9,069 nt of DNA from Fidelibacterota bacterium (GCA_030620575.1 JAUXEL010000063.1:1-9069), one strand, 5' to 3'; shown: positions 1 to 6,660, numbered from the stretch's first letter. Notes: generated by a model from the letters alone, not told the origin. Translations and numbers: made by a program.

Positions 1-1748
1 ACATCCTTATTGATATACTTTAAAAAGGTTTTAAAGAACGAAACAGATTGTTTTAGCAGATCGCTTACATCATCTTCGGCCTGAGATATGCGTTTGATAA
101 TTAAATCCGAGTGCTCAGGCAGCCAGTCCTTCCCTTTTCCGACAAAGCGACTTAGATTCACAAGGCTTCCTAAACGTATACGTCCGGGTGTGTAGAGCTT
201 GTGCAGGACCTTTTCGATGCGCCAGGGTGTTATTTCAACACCGAGATATTGATAGGCCGATTTGATCAGGTTATGCGCTTCATCGATAATACAAATGGGA
301 TGTTCGGGCAGGATCGCATTATCGGATGCGGCATCGCTGAGCAGAAGCGAATGATTGACAATGATTATATCTGCATGATAGGCAAGTTTGCGGATCTTAC
401 CCAAATAGCAACCATGATTTTCGGCACATTTTTTCGTGGTGCAATATCCGGGTTCACTCGCTAAACGGGTCCATATATAGGGAACGCGTTTTGTCTGAAA
501 TCCGCTGTTTTCCTCAATATCTCCTGTTCGGGTCTCCCGCAACCAAACCAGCAAGGGGAGCAGATGAATACGGTCAAAAAGTGATACGGCATTGTTCAGA
601 TTTTTCAATAGCCATTGCCACTTAGTCAGACAAATATAATTTTGCCGGCCTTTGAGCATAACTACTGTAAAATCCTTTTCCAAAAATTCATGAATGAAGG
701 GAATATCCTTAAAAAAGAGCTGTTCCTGCAGGTTTTTTGTGTAAGATGAAACCACGATCGACATACCATCATGCCGATTTTTTTTCATCCAGTAAATGGC
801 CGGAATAAGATATGCAAGGGACTTCCCTACCCCGGTTCCCGCTTCGCCGATCAAAAATTCGCCTTCATTGAAAGTTTCAACAATATCTCCCGCGAACTGC
901 ATTTGCCCCAGGCGCATTTCATATCCGGGAAGGGTTTCCGATAGTGAACCTTTCATACCGAATATGGCATCTATGTCCTGACGGCTGATCTTTTTAACAG
1001 GAGGGTCGTTTTCGTTATCTGCCATTTTGGAAGAACGGTTTTTAAAGTCGCCCAATTTATTATCCGGCATGGGATGATAGGGCTTATTCTTTTCATTTTG
1101 CGTTCTTCCGGTTTCAGTATAATAGCTGTGAATGTGCCGGTAAAGCGCATAATTCGGGACATTTACAAGGGGCTCGCTGATAAATATGATATCATTATAG
1201 AGAGAAATATCATAATACAGCATAATATCAAGAAGTTCAAAAAACAGTCGGCCGGTATTCCGTGTATCCACATCTGCACGATGTGCTCCTTCGGTTTCAA
1301 GATTGAAATAAGCGGAAAGTGTTTCAAGTTTTCTGTCCGGCAAATGATAGAGAAATATGCGTGCAAGATCCAGGGTATCAATAATGGGATTTCCCAGCGG
1401 TGTTTTTAATTTTTCATTTAAAAAACTGACATCAAAACGGGCATTATGCGCGATCAGAGGATAATCAGCAAAAAAATCTATAATTTCAGGTAAGCGTTCG
1501 GAAAAGGATGGCTTATGTTCTACCATCGCATCGTCAATACGCGTCAATTCACTGATAAATTGCGAAATCGGTTTACCGGGATTACAAAAAAAGTCCAGTT
1601 CTTCATCCTGTTTCCCGTTTATAAACTTGATCGCGGAAAATTGAATAACTTCCTCGGATTTCGGATCCAGTCCTGTCGTTTCGACATCGAAAGCGATACA
1701 GGTTTCGAGGTGAAGGTGTTTTAGTGTTTTGGGGTCAGTTATTGCCAA
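1..1748 (-). CDS. dinG: DnaQ-DinG fusion: 3'-5' exonuclease plus Fe-S DEAH helicase (3' end outside window)
   Basis: About 582 residues are visible, read on the minus strand; the C-terminal helicase part lies beyond base 1. The N-terminus is a DEDD exonuclease domain of the DnaQ type: ExoI FDVETTGL (D21, E23), ExoII HNARFDVSFL, and ExoIII HRADVDT. After a linker (about residues 220-270) comes an XPD/DinG-type helicase with Walker A GEAGTGVGKS (301-310) and DEAH box IIDEAHN (D489-H492). Four cysteines, C373, C436, C441 and C447, have the CxxxxCxxxxxC spacing of the DinG iron-sulfur cluster. I infer an ATP-dependent 5'-3' helicase with attached nuclease, acting in DNA repair or in resolving D-loops, R-loops or G4 structures. 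The start is a TTG at 1748-1746: an in-frame TAA lies upstream at 1784-1782 with no ATG between, and a purine-rich GAAAGGG (1761-1755) sits 6 bases upstream. It begins 13 bases after the flavoprotein stop and is the last visible gene of the operon. Such fusions are best known from Firmicutes DinG. Confidence 0.93.
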   Translation of the reverse strand, partial: MAITDPKTLKHLHLETCIAFDVETTGLDPKSEEVIQFSAIKFINGKQDEELDFFCNPGKPISQFISELTRIDDAMVEHKPSFSERLPEIIDFFADYPLIAHNARFDVSFLNEKLKTPLGNPIIDTLDLARIFLYHLPDRKLETLSAYFNLETEGAHRADVDTRNTGRLFFELLDIMLYYDISLYNDIIFISEPLVNVPNYALYRHIHSYYTETGRTQNEKNKPYHPMPDNKLGDFKNRSSKMADNENDPPVKKISRQDIDAIFGMKGSLSETLPGYEMRLGQMQFAGDIVETFNEGEFLIGEAGTGVGKSLAYLIPAIYWMKKNRHDGMSIVVSSYTKNLQEQLFFKDIPFIHEFLEKDFTVVMLKGRQNYICLTKWQWLLKNLNNAVSLFDRIHLLPLLVWLRETRTGDIEENSGFQTKRVPYIWTRLASEPGYCTTKKCAENHGCYLGKIRKLAYHADIIIVNHSLLLSDAASDNAILPEHPICIIDEAHNLIKSAYQYLGVEITPWRIEKVLHKLYTPGRIRLGSLVNLSRFVGKGKDWLPEHSDLIIKRISQAEDDVSDLLKQSVSFFKTFLKYINKD

Positions 1749-1761
1749 AAAAAGCCCTTTC

Positions 1762-2946
1762 TTAAATTCCTGAAAATGCTCTTACAACATTTATGAGAAA
1801 TTCAGGTTTGTGTTTAACAACTTGTTTAAATAGGTTTAAGAAGTTCCGTTTGGAATCATCCAGTTTCAAAAATTCACCCCCGATACGGTTATAATCATCA
1901 TCGTTCATCTGATAAACGACTTCCTTTATCTTGGATTGGTGCTCATGATTTTTCCCGAATTTGCGGTAAATTTCCTTTTCATATTTTGAAAAACAGATTT
2001 TCATTTTTTGAGGATCATCACAGGACGCAGCGGCTGCCTTACCTGCAATTATACCGCTGTAAATGGCGTGGGTTATTCCGCCGCCGTTCAGGGGATTCAC
2101 CATGTGCCCGGCATCGCCGACGATCATAAAATTATCTTGTGTTAATCTTTTAAGATTTGTGGTAACCGGTACACCGCCGGTGACATAACGCTGGATAGAG
2201 GCATCCGGAAAAAACCGATCCAAAAATCGATCCATATAATCCTTGGCGCAGTTGGTATTGGATGAATATTTCCCGTTTATCCCCAATCCAATATTCGCAC
2301 AGTTATTTGCTTTCGGAAATACCCAGGCATATCCACCGGGTGCATAGCAGGTGCCTATATACAGATACAGTGCCTTTTCAGGCAAATGGATCCCGGATGC
2401 CGTGACCTGAACGCAAGGTTCAATATTCTCGGGCTTTAAAACCGTTTGAATGCCCATTTGCCGGGAAATCCGACTTTCAACACCGTCAGCGGCAATCACG
2501 ATCTTCGCATAATACTCGTGCATTTTTCCGGATTCCATTACACGCACACCCGAAACAGAGCCATCATCCGAATGAATAAGTTCCTGTACATTTGCCTTCA
2601 TCTTTATTTGCACACCGGCTTCTGCCGCCCGGGCGGCTATATCATATTCAAAAAGATCACGGTTAATGACATATCCGGAATAGAGATCTTTTTTCAGTTT
2701 AATTTCTTTTCCATTGGGCGGTACTATGATAAAGGTATTTATTTCAGAACCGATCCATCGCGGTTCCATAGGGAGATAGTTAGCGAAATCTTCCTTCCCT
2801 ACAGCCTCTCCACAGCGGACAGGGATGCCCATTTCACGCTTTCGTTCACATAATAACACGGATTTACCGGCTTTTGCTGCTTCCAATGCGGCAAAAAGTC
2901 CCCCGGGTCCTCCCCCAATGATGATAATATCCCAGGTTGTTTTCAT
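1762..2946 (-). CDS. Geranylgeranyl reductase family FAD-dependent oxidoreductase
   Basis: A 394-residue flavoprotein. The N-terminal Rossmann motif DIIIIGGGPGGL (GGGPGG at 11-16) binds the FAD ADP moiety, followed by CERK at the end of beta-2. The IPVRCGEAV segment with C45 is typical of archaeal-type geranylgeranyl reductases. The family signature PxxYxWxFP is exact at 203-211 (PGGYAWVFP) and is followed by a NIGLGI strand. The second FAD motif is VGDAGHMVNPLNGGG (276-290). Family members saturate isoprenoid double bonds in archaeal ether lipids, menaquinone side chains or the chlorophyll phytyl chain; the substrate here cannot be read from sequence. Its ATG overlaps the stop of the ferredoxin gene (ATGA, 2946-2943), with a GGAG Shine-Dalgarno about 8 bases upstream inside that gene. 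This suggests translational coupling and that the ferredoxin is the electron donor. The family call is firm and the substrate unknown; another FAD monooxygenase-like role is possible. Confidence 0.9.
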   Translation of the reverse strand: MKTTWDIIIIGGGPGGLFAALEAAKAGKSVLLCERKREMGIPVRCGEAVGKEDFANYLPMEPRWIGSEINTFIIVPPNGKEIKLKKDLYSGYVINRDLFEYDIAARAAEAGVQIKMKANVQELIHSDDGSVSGVRVMESGKMHEYYAKIVIAADGVESRISRQMGIQTVLKPENIEPCVQVTASGIHLPEKALYLYIGTCYAPGGYAWVFPKANNCANIGLGINGKYSSNTNCAKDYMDRFLDRFFPDASIQRYVTGGVPVTTNLKRLTQDNFMIVGDAGHMVNPLNGGGITHAIYSGIIAGKAAAASCDDPQKMKICFSKYEKEIYRKFGKNHEHQSKIKEVVYQMNDDDYNRIGGEFLKLDDSKRNFLNLFKQVVKHKPEFLINVVRAFSGI

Positions 2947-3113
2947 TTTTTACTCTCCAATGCTGCCACGGGACAAATGTTTACACACAACAGGCATTCC
3001 GTGCATAATTCATGATCAACGATCAAGCTGTTTTCAGTCAGCATCAGCGCATCAACCGGACAAACAGAAATACATGTACCGCAATGATCACAATGGTCTA
3101 ATGGAACAATCAT
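2943..3113 (-). CDS. Small 2[4Fe-4S] ferredoxin
   Basis: A 56-residue protein starting MIVPLDHCDHCGTC. It carries two complete CxxCxxCxxxCP cluster motifs: C8, C11, C14, C18 and C37, C40, C43, C47. This is the bacterial/clostridial 2[4Fe-4S] ferredoxin layout with nothing added; the length is typical of the minimal family. It has no signal peptide and should be a cytoplasmic low-potential electron carrier. The ATG at 3113 is preceded by GGAG (3123-3120) at a 7-base spacing. The gene begins 9 bases after the DUF2279-like gene and its TGA overlaps the flavoprotein ATG, so the two are almost certainly made together. In Methanosarcina acetivorans a ferredoxin is known to be required with geranylgeranyl reductase for full lipid saturation, which supports the pairing by analogy only. 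Confidence 0.95.
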   Translation of the reverse strand: MIVPLDHCDHCGTCISVCPVDALMLTENSLIVDHELCTECLLCVNICPVAALESKK

Positions 3114-3122
3114 AAAATACTC

Positions 3123-3599
3123 CTATTGTTGGATCACTGTGGCCGTCAGGTACCCCAGTGTCCCGCCAAGAACATCATAAAATAAATCTTTCCAGCTAAA
3201 AATACCGTTTTTCCCGATCACATCATATAATTCTTTTCCAATGGAAAATGAAACTGTAATTCCGATGGATATATGCCGGGATGTTTCCGGAGGAACCAGC
3301 AGCATCTTGTCTAATAAATAGGAACTTTGCAGGGTGAGGAAATAGGCTGAGCTGAAGTGCATCCATTTGTCATGTGAAAACCAGAGATCGCCTGGCTGCC
3401 GGAAGGAAAAAGGTTTTTCGGGCGCGATAATTGAATATTCATCCGGCATCCCGTTATCTGTTCCCGCGTTTTCACCATACATAACTTCATAATGTTTAAC
3501 TTCTGAAAGAGGGACACGGGTAAGTGAAGAATCGCTTTCTGTTTCCTGAGAAAAAAGAAATACGAAAAGACACAGACAGCAAAGGAAAATCCGTTTCAT
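3123..3599 (-). CDS. DUF2279/YfiM-like envelope protein
   Basis: A 158-residue protein. Residues 1-17 (MKRIFLCCLCLFVFLFS) look like a signal peptide or membrane anchor; cysteines occur inside it but there is no clear lipobox. After a polar stretch (about 18-70) comes a region with DKWMHFSSAYF (77-87), GKELYD (121-126) and KDLFYDVLGGTLGYL (137-151), alternating with hydrophobic segments. This spacing of DK..H, GKE.YD and D...D.LG matches the DUF2279/YfiM type of small membrane or periplasmic protein, which is also distantly VanZ-like. No biochemical function is known to me. The ATG overlaps the TGA of the symporter gene (ATGA), with an AGGAG Shine-Dalgarno inside that gene. Location in the envelope is an inference from the leader and hydrophobic segments. 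Confidence 0.75.
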   Translation of the reverse strand: MKRIFLCCLCLFVFLFSQETESDSSLTRVPLSEVKHYEVMYGENAGTDNGMPDEYSIIAPEKPFSFRQPGDLWFSHDKWMHFSSAYFLTLQSSYLLDKMLLVPPETSRHISIGITVSFSIGKELYDVIGKNGIFSWKDLFYDVLGGTLGYLTATVIQQ

Positions 3600-4963
3600 T
3601 TTATGACTCCTATTGCACTTAAAAAGACCAGAAAAATCAGAATTGGCGCGACATATTTAACAAGAAACAACCATACCCTGCCGATATTGCGCTTCGTAGT
3701 TGTTAATCCAAAACCTTGATGCAGTTCATACAGAACATCCTTTTTGCTTAGATACCAGCCCACAAAAATGGCGACAAGCATGCCGCCAAGCGGTAAGAGA
3801 ATGTTGGCTGATAAATAATCCATAACATCAAAAATATTTAAATTCCACAACCCGATATGGCTCCATCCCCCGAAAGAAAGCGCGGAGGGAATTCCTAAAA
3901 CAAAGACCAATGCAGAAGCACCGATAACAATATGATGCCGTGATAAGCGGGTTTCGTCCATAATGCTGGATACCAGCATTTCCAAAATAGAAATGGTTGA
4001 GGTTAATGCTGCAATGGACAACAAAAAGAAAAAGAGCGTAGAAAAAATACCTCCGTGCGGTATACTGCTAAAAACAGCAGGAAGAACATGAAACACTAAT
4101 CCGGGTCCCTCTGCGGGATTAAAACCCATGGCAAAGACCGAGGTAAAGATCGCCAGTCCGGCCATCAAAGCGATCATGGTATCTAATATTGCGATCATGA
4201 TGCCGCAAAAAACGATATTATCGGTTTTATTTATATAGCTTCCATAGACTAACAGCACACCCATGCCTACGCTGAGGGTAAAAAAGGCATGTCCAAGAGC
4301 AATAAGAATGGTTTTATAGCTAACGGTACTCCAGTCCGGTTTCAATAAAAAGTTCAAGCCTTTCTCACTGCCTTCCAATGATATTCCCCAAATAACTAAA
4401 GAAAGCAGAATAATAAAAAATATCGGCATCAGCAGGCGGGCGATTTTTTCAATGCCGTTCTTTACACCGAAATAGACTATAAGTCCACCGGCAGCAACAA
4501 AAAGAAACTGCCAAAAAATAATCCACAGCGGATTGGATACCAGTTGATTGAAGTGTTGCGCGGCATCACCGGATGAGCTGAAAGCGGAGATATTTCCAAT
4601 AACAGATTCAACCATATATCCCATGGACCAACCGGCAACGACATTATAATAACTTAGAATTATCAGACCTGTCAGGAAAAACAGACCTCCAACCGCCATC
4701 CAAAATGGTCTGTGTTTTTTAGCATATAATTTGAATGTTGATATGGGTCCCCGCTGTGAATATCGACCCAGAAGCACCTCTGCCAAGAGCACAGGAACCC
4801 CAACGATCAGTATACATATCAAATAAATAATTATAAATGCAGATCCCCCGTTTTCTCCGGTGATATAGGGAAATTTCCAGATATTTCCCAGTCCTACCGC
4901 AGACCCTGCCGCAGCAAGAATAAAGCCTAATTTACCGCCCCAATGTTCGCGTTGTTCCGACAT
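3596..4963 (-). CDS. Neurotransmitter:sodium symporter (NSS) family transporter, probably for amino acids
   Basis: A 455-residue inner-membrane protein of the LeuT fold. Its N-terminus REHWGGKLGFILAAAGSAVG aligns with LeuT without gaps, keeping the unwound TM1 sodium-site residues G20, A22, V23 and N27. TM6 contains HAFFTLSVGMG (T229 equals LeuT T254). TM8 has AALTSTIS, keeping the Na2-site A318, T321 and S322. The length fits the 11-helix bacterial subgroup (MhsT, Tyt1) rather than 12-helix LeuT. It should couple sodium entry to uptake of an amino acid or similar small molecule; the substrate is not predictable. An in-frame TTG at 4975 would add four residues (MGIR), but the ATG at 4963 is preferred because GGGG (4973-4970) lies 6 bases upstream and the protein then matches the family N-terminus. 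It begins 12 bases after the DUF5683-like gene and overlaps the next gene by ATGA. Confidence 0.93.
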   Translation of the reverse strand: MSEQREHWGGKLGFILAAAGSAVGLGNIWKFPYITGENGGSAFIIIYLICILIVGVPVLLAEVLLGRYSQRGPISTFKLYAKKHRPFWMAVGGLFFLTGLIILSYYNVVAGWSMGYMVESVIGNISAFSSSGDAAQHFNQLVSNPLWIIFWQFLFVAAGGLIVYFGVKNGIEKIARLLMPIFFIILLSLVIWGISLEGSEKGLNFLLKPDWSTVSYKTILIALGHAFFTLSVGMGVLLVYGSYINKTDNIVFCGIMIAILDTMIALMAGLAIFTSVFAMGFNPAEGPGLVFHVLPAVFSSIPHGGIFSTLFFFLLSIAALTSTISILEMLVSSIMDETRLSRHHIVIGASALVFVLGIPSALSFGGWSHIGLWNLNIFDVMDYLSANILLPLGGMLVAIFVGWYLSKKDVLYELHQGFGLTTTKRNIGRVWLFLVKYVAPILIFLVFLSAIGVIK

Positions 4964-4969
4964 CCTTAT

Positions 4970-4973
4970 CCCC
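4970..4973 (-). promoter_or_regulatory. Ribosome binding site deciding the symporter start
   Basis: On the minus strand GGGG followed by ATAAGG precedes the ATG at 4963. The alternative TTG at 4975 has only A/T-rich sequence upstream (the tail of the previous gene) and no Shine-Dalgarno, so the ATG is the likelier start. Confidence 0.5.
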
Positions 4974-4975
4974 AA

Positions 4976-5401
4976 TTAAAAGATATAGCTTAGTTGTAGT
5001 CCGTTTGTTTCCGGATCCGGTTCTAGAATGAATCGCTCGCTTGGAAATGCGCTTAAATGTGCATCAACATACGCGTCAATAAGTGAATACGCATACACGG
5101 CAGCAAAAAACCAGGTAAATTGTTTCGCATTGGATAATGATTCCGGCGTCGGATCATTATTATAAGCGATATAATAGTAACTTGCTGTAAGCGCCAATCC
5201 GGTTTCCGCAGTCAGAAAAACAGCCCCTTTAAACCATTTATTATTATACATCTGCCCTGCTCCCGGCAGCACCATGGACAATCCTATAGCGAGTGCCGGA
5301 CTTTTCATTTTGCCTTCCTGAAATTTCAGGGTATCGGGTTCAGCTGCCGATAAATGCATCAGCATCAGTAAAATAAACCCAATTAGATATATATTTTTCA
5401 T
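4976..5401 (-). CDS. DUF5683-like membrane protein
   Basis: A 141-residue protein. Residues 1-20 form a signal peptide or first membrane helix (MKNIYLIGFILLMLMHLSAA, then EPD). The core KSPALAIGLSMVLPGAGQMY (33-52) followed by NNKWFKGA is the hallmark of DUF5683, which is common in FCB-group bacteria. Further hydrophobic segments lie at about 60-80 and 95-112, with a conserved-looking SLIDAYVDAHL (106-116). The protein ends in an aromatic residue (LQLSYIF). The function of the family is not known to me; an envelope location is likely. The ATG overlaps the ridA TGA (ATGA, 5401-5398). The only nearby purine run, AAAGG, directly abuts the ATG, so translation probably depends on coupling to ridA. 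Confidence 0.8.
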   Translation of the reverse strand: MKNIYLIGFILLMLMHLSAAEPDTLKFQEGKMKSPALAIGLSMVLPGAGQMYNNKWFKGAVFLTAETGLALTASYYYIAYNNDPTPESLSNAKQFTWFFAAVYAYSLIDAYVDAHLSAFPSERFILEPDPETNGLQLSYIF

Positions 5402-5778
5402 CCTTTAACTGCAATGGCTTCAATTTCTATATCGACATCTTTTGGCAGGCGGGCAACTTGTATCGCGGAACGTGCAGGAGCATTCTCGGGAAATACCTCG
5501 GCATAAACGGCGTTAACCTCCGCAAACTGCGCAAGATCTTTCATAAATACGGTGGTTTTTACAATAGTGTCTTTTGTTCCTCCGGCTGCTTTGACAACCG
5601 CGATCACATTTTGTAGCGATGCATTAGTGGCTGCTGCTATGTCGTTCTCTATAATTTTTCCTGTTTTAATATCAACCGGAAGCTGACCGGAAGTAAAAAT
5701 CAATGTGTCGAGTACAATTCCCTGAGAATAAGCGCCGATAGATGCAGGTGCTTTTTCTGTCAAAATAACGTTTTTCAT
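5398..5778 (-). CDS. ridA: RidA family enamine/imine deaminase
   Basis: A 126-residue protein that aligns along its whole length with E. coli RidA (128 residues). It keeps Y17 (GAYSQG), S30-G31 (FTSGQLP), the catalytic-site arginine R103 (PARSAIQVARLPKDV, E. coli R105) and E118 (DIEIEAIA, E. coli E120). RidA trimers hydrolyse reactive enamine/imine intermediates made by PLP-dependent dehydratases such as threonine dehydratase, protecting PLP enzymes from 2-aminoacrylate. It is the first gene of the seven-gene minus-strand run. GGAGAT stands about 7 bases before the ATG at 5778. A link to the isoleucine/valine gene ilvC about 0.9 kb upstream is plausible metabolically, but the two are separated by an oppositely oriented gene and terminators. 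Confidence 0.97.
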   Translation of the reverse strand: MKNVILTEKAPASIGAYSQGIVLDTLIFTSGQLPVDIKTGKIIENDIAAATNASLQNVIAVVKAAGGTKDTIVKTTVFMKDLAQFAEVNAVYAEVFPENAPARSAIQVARLPKDVDIEIEAIAVKG

Positions 5779-5952
5779 TTGTTTATCTCCATGCTTAATT
5801 ATGTCCTCTAAAATGAATAAAAATTCGCGGAATTCAAAATTCTATTTTTCAAAAATTGATCTTGTTTACACAATTCTCAGGAATAAATGTTGTTTAATCA
5901 AAATCATGCATGTAAATTTACATCAAATTATAATGATAGAGGTGTTAATTAA
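5779..5952. promoter_or_regulatory. Divergent promoter region between ridA operon and zinc-ribbon-like gene
   Basis: This A/T-rich 174-base gap must hold the start signals of both divergent transcripts. It contains an AATTC-GCG-GAATT inverted repeat (5822-5834), two TTGTTTA direct repeats (5862-5868 and 5890-5896) and a 14-bp palindrome listed separately. No convincing -35/-10 pair can be named. A plus-strand TATAAT at 5929-5934 is well formed, but it would start transcription almost at the ribosome binding site. On the minus strand a CATAAT-like box near ridA has no good -35. Exact promoters are therefore not assigned. Confidence 0.5.
5910..5923. promoter_or_regulatory. Perfect 14-bp palindrome, candidate operator
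   Basis: ATGTAAATTTACAT is a perfect dyad in the divergent intergenic region, 30 bases before the start codon of the zinc-ribbon-like gene and just upstream of a TATAAT box. Its position and symmetry fit a binding site for a dimeric regulator. Such A/T dyads can also arise by chance, so function is an inference. Confidence 0.35.
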
Positions 5953-6345
5953 ATGAATAATGATTACCTATGCCCCTTCTGCAGAGGCCACTTAAAAGTG
6001 AAGAACAGTGTGATATTTTCAGCACGAAAACCTAATGGCGAGCGGGGAATCATCCTGCTTAGTCCGGAAATCGGAAATTATACCGTACGGAAACACAGCT
6101 CATTTTCCTTAGAAGACGGTGAACGCACAGAATTATACTGTCCGATATGCCATGCAAATCTGATGGCTCAGAATTATGATAATAATCTCGCCCGAATTAT
6201 CAGTATTGACGAACACGGCGAAGAGAATATCATTCTTATTTCCGAAATTGTCGGCGAACGTTGTACATATATTATTGATGGCAAAAAAGTGGATAGATTC
6301 GGTGAAGATGCCATGAATTATTTTGGTGCCGGTACCGAATTCTAA
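5953..6345 (+). CDS. Uncharacterised protein with paired CPxC motifs
   Basis: A 130-residue acidic cytoplasmic protein with no signal peptide or membrane segment. CPFC at 7-10 and CPIC at 63-66 together supply four cysteines, as in a zinc ribbon with a long insertion. The two halves look alike: each has CPxC followed by xxxL, then a GE pair (29-30 and 89-90), then IILLSPEIG (33-41) or IILISEIVG (93-101). This suggests an ancient tandem duplication with one half-site per copy. AGAGGTG lies about 8 bases before the ATG, a good Shine-Dalgarno. It is the only plus-strand gene here, is divergent from ridA and is closed by its own terminator, so it is transcribed alone. I do not recognise a function; zinc binding is inferred from the cysteine pattern, and nucleic-acid binding would be speculation. 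Confidence 0.85.
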   Translation: MNNDYLCPFCRGHLKVKNSVIFSARKPNGERGIILLSPEIGNYTVRKHSSFSLEDGERTELYCPICHANLMAQNYDNNLARIISIDEHGEENIILISEIVGERCTYIIDGKKVDRFGEDAMNYFGAGTEF

Positions 6346-6369
6346 ACTATGTGTAAAATGAAAAAAAAT

Positions 6370-6393
6370 AAACCGGGCAAATCGTCCGGTTTT
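6370..6393. terminator. Bidirectional Rho-independent terminator
   Basis: AAACCGGGC (6370-6378), loop AAATC, GTCCGGTTT (6384-6392) form a 9-bp stem with one G-T pair. In the plus direction it is followed by TTTTCTT and lies 25 bases after the stop of the zinc-ribbon-like gene. In the minus direction it is followed by TATTTTTTTT. It can therefore stop transcripts from both sides, including read-through from ilvC. Confidence 0.85.
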
Positions 6394-6441
6394 CTTATAT
6401 CTTGAAATTTTCTAACGCAGCATTTATCTATGCTTAATTGT

Positions 6442-6465
6442 AAAAAAGGGGGGGGTTAAAACCCC
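6442..6465 (-). terminator. Possible ilvC terminator formed by the outer hairpin
   Basis: Read on the minus strand, GGGGTTTTAACCCC is followed by four further C and then six T (6447-6442), about 195 bases after the ilvC stop. The extra C run between stem and T tract weakens the call. The 6370-6393 hairpin just beyond is a better terminator in the same direction. Confidence 0.35.
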
Positions 6466-6651
6466 ATTTCTTTTTGAATCTCTCATCCCCGCCTTAAAAG
6501 ACGGGGCTATTCATAAGTATTTTCTTCATTTTCTCCAATCTTTCAAATTAAATCACCTCGAACCGAGTTTGGGGCGGCAGGGGCTATCTGTTGAATAGCC
6601 ACGGCTTTTAAGCCGTGGACCAATTTCAACAACCAAGCGGGTTTTAACCCC
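6448..6651. repeat. Nested inverted-repeat element of four hairpins (REP/BIME-like)
   Basis: Four hairpins are arranged as H1-H2-spacer-H2'-H1' between the terminator and ilvC. H1 is GGGGTT-AA-AACCCC (6452-6465, preceded by four more G). H2 is CCCCGCCTTAAAAGACGGGG (6487-6506) followed by CTATTCA. H2' (6599-6618) is CCACGGCTTTTAAGCCGTGG preceded by TGAATAG. H1' is GGGTTTTAACCC (6639-6650). Reverse-complementing H2' and its flank gives the H2 layout, including the shared CTATTCA tag, so the copies face each other. H1 and H1' share the TTAAAA/TTTTAA core with G/C arms. The arrangement resembles paired REP sequences mobilised by TnpA-REP (RAYT) transposases, but no transposase is in view. No coding ORF is evident in 6394-6660. 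Confidence 0.7.
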
Positions 6652-6660
6652 TATATAAAC

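Noticed and set aside
1074..1409. 111-codon plus-strand open frame and two minus-strand frames nearby
   Set aside because: All overlap the DnaQ-DinG gene in other frames; the long frame carries ExoI-III, Walker A and DEAH motifs, so these are shadows.
2446..2853. 135-codon plus-strand open frame
   Set aside because: It lies entirely antisense to the flavoprotein, whose motifs and coding frame are unambiguous.
4964..4975. TTG start at 4975 for the symporter
   Set aside because: There is no Shine-Dalgarno upstream, and the extra residues MGIR fall outside the conserved NSS N-terminus; the ATG at 4963 fits better.
5929..5934. Consensus TATAAT as the -10 box of the zinc-ribbon-like gene
   Set aside because: No -35 element lies at 16-18 bases, and transcription would begin within the ribosome binding site. 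It may be chance in A/T-rich DNA.
6394..6660. Insertion sequence remnant
   Set aside because: The inverted repeats enclose only about 90 bases of non-coding DNA with no transposase fragment and no clear target-site duplication. A REP-like or MITE-like element is the most that can be said.
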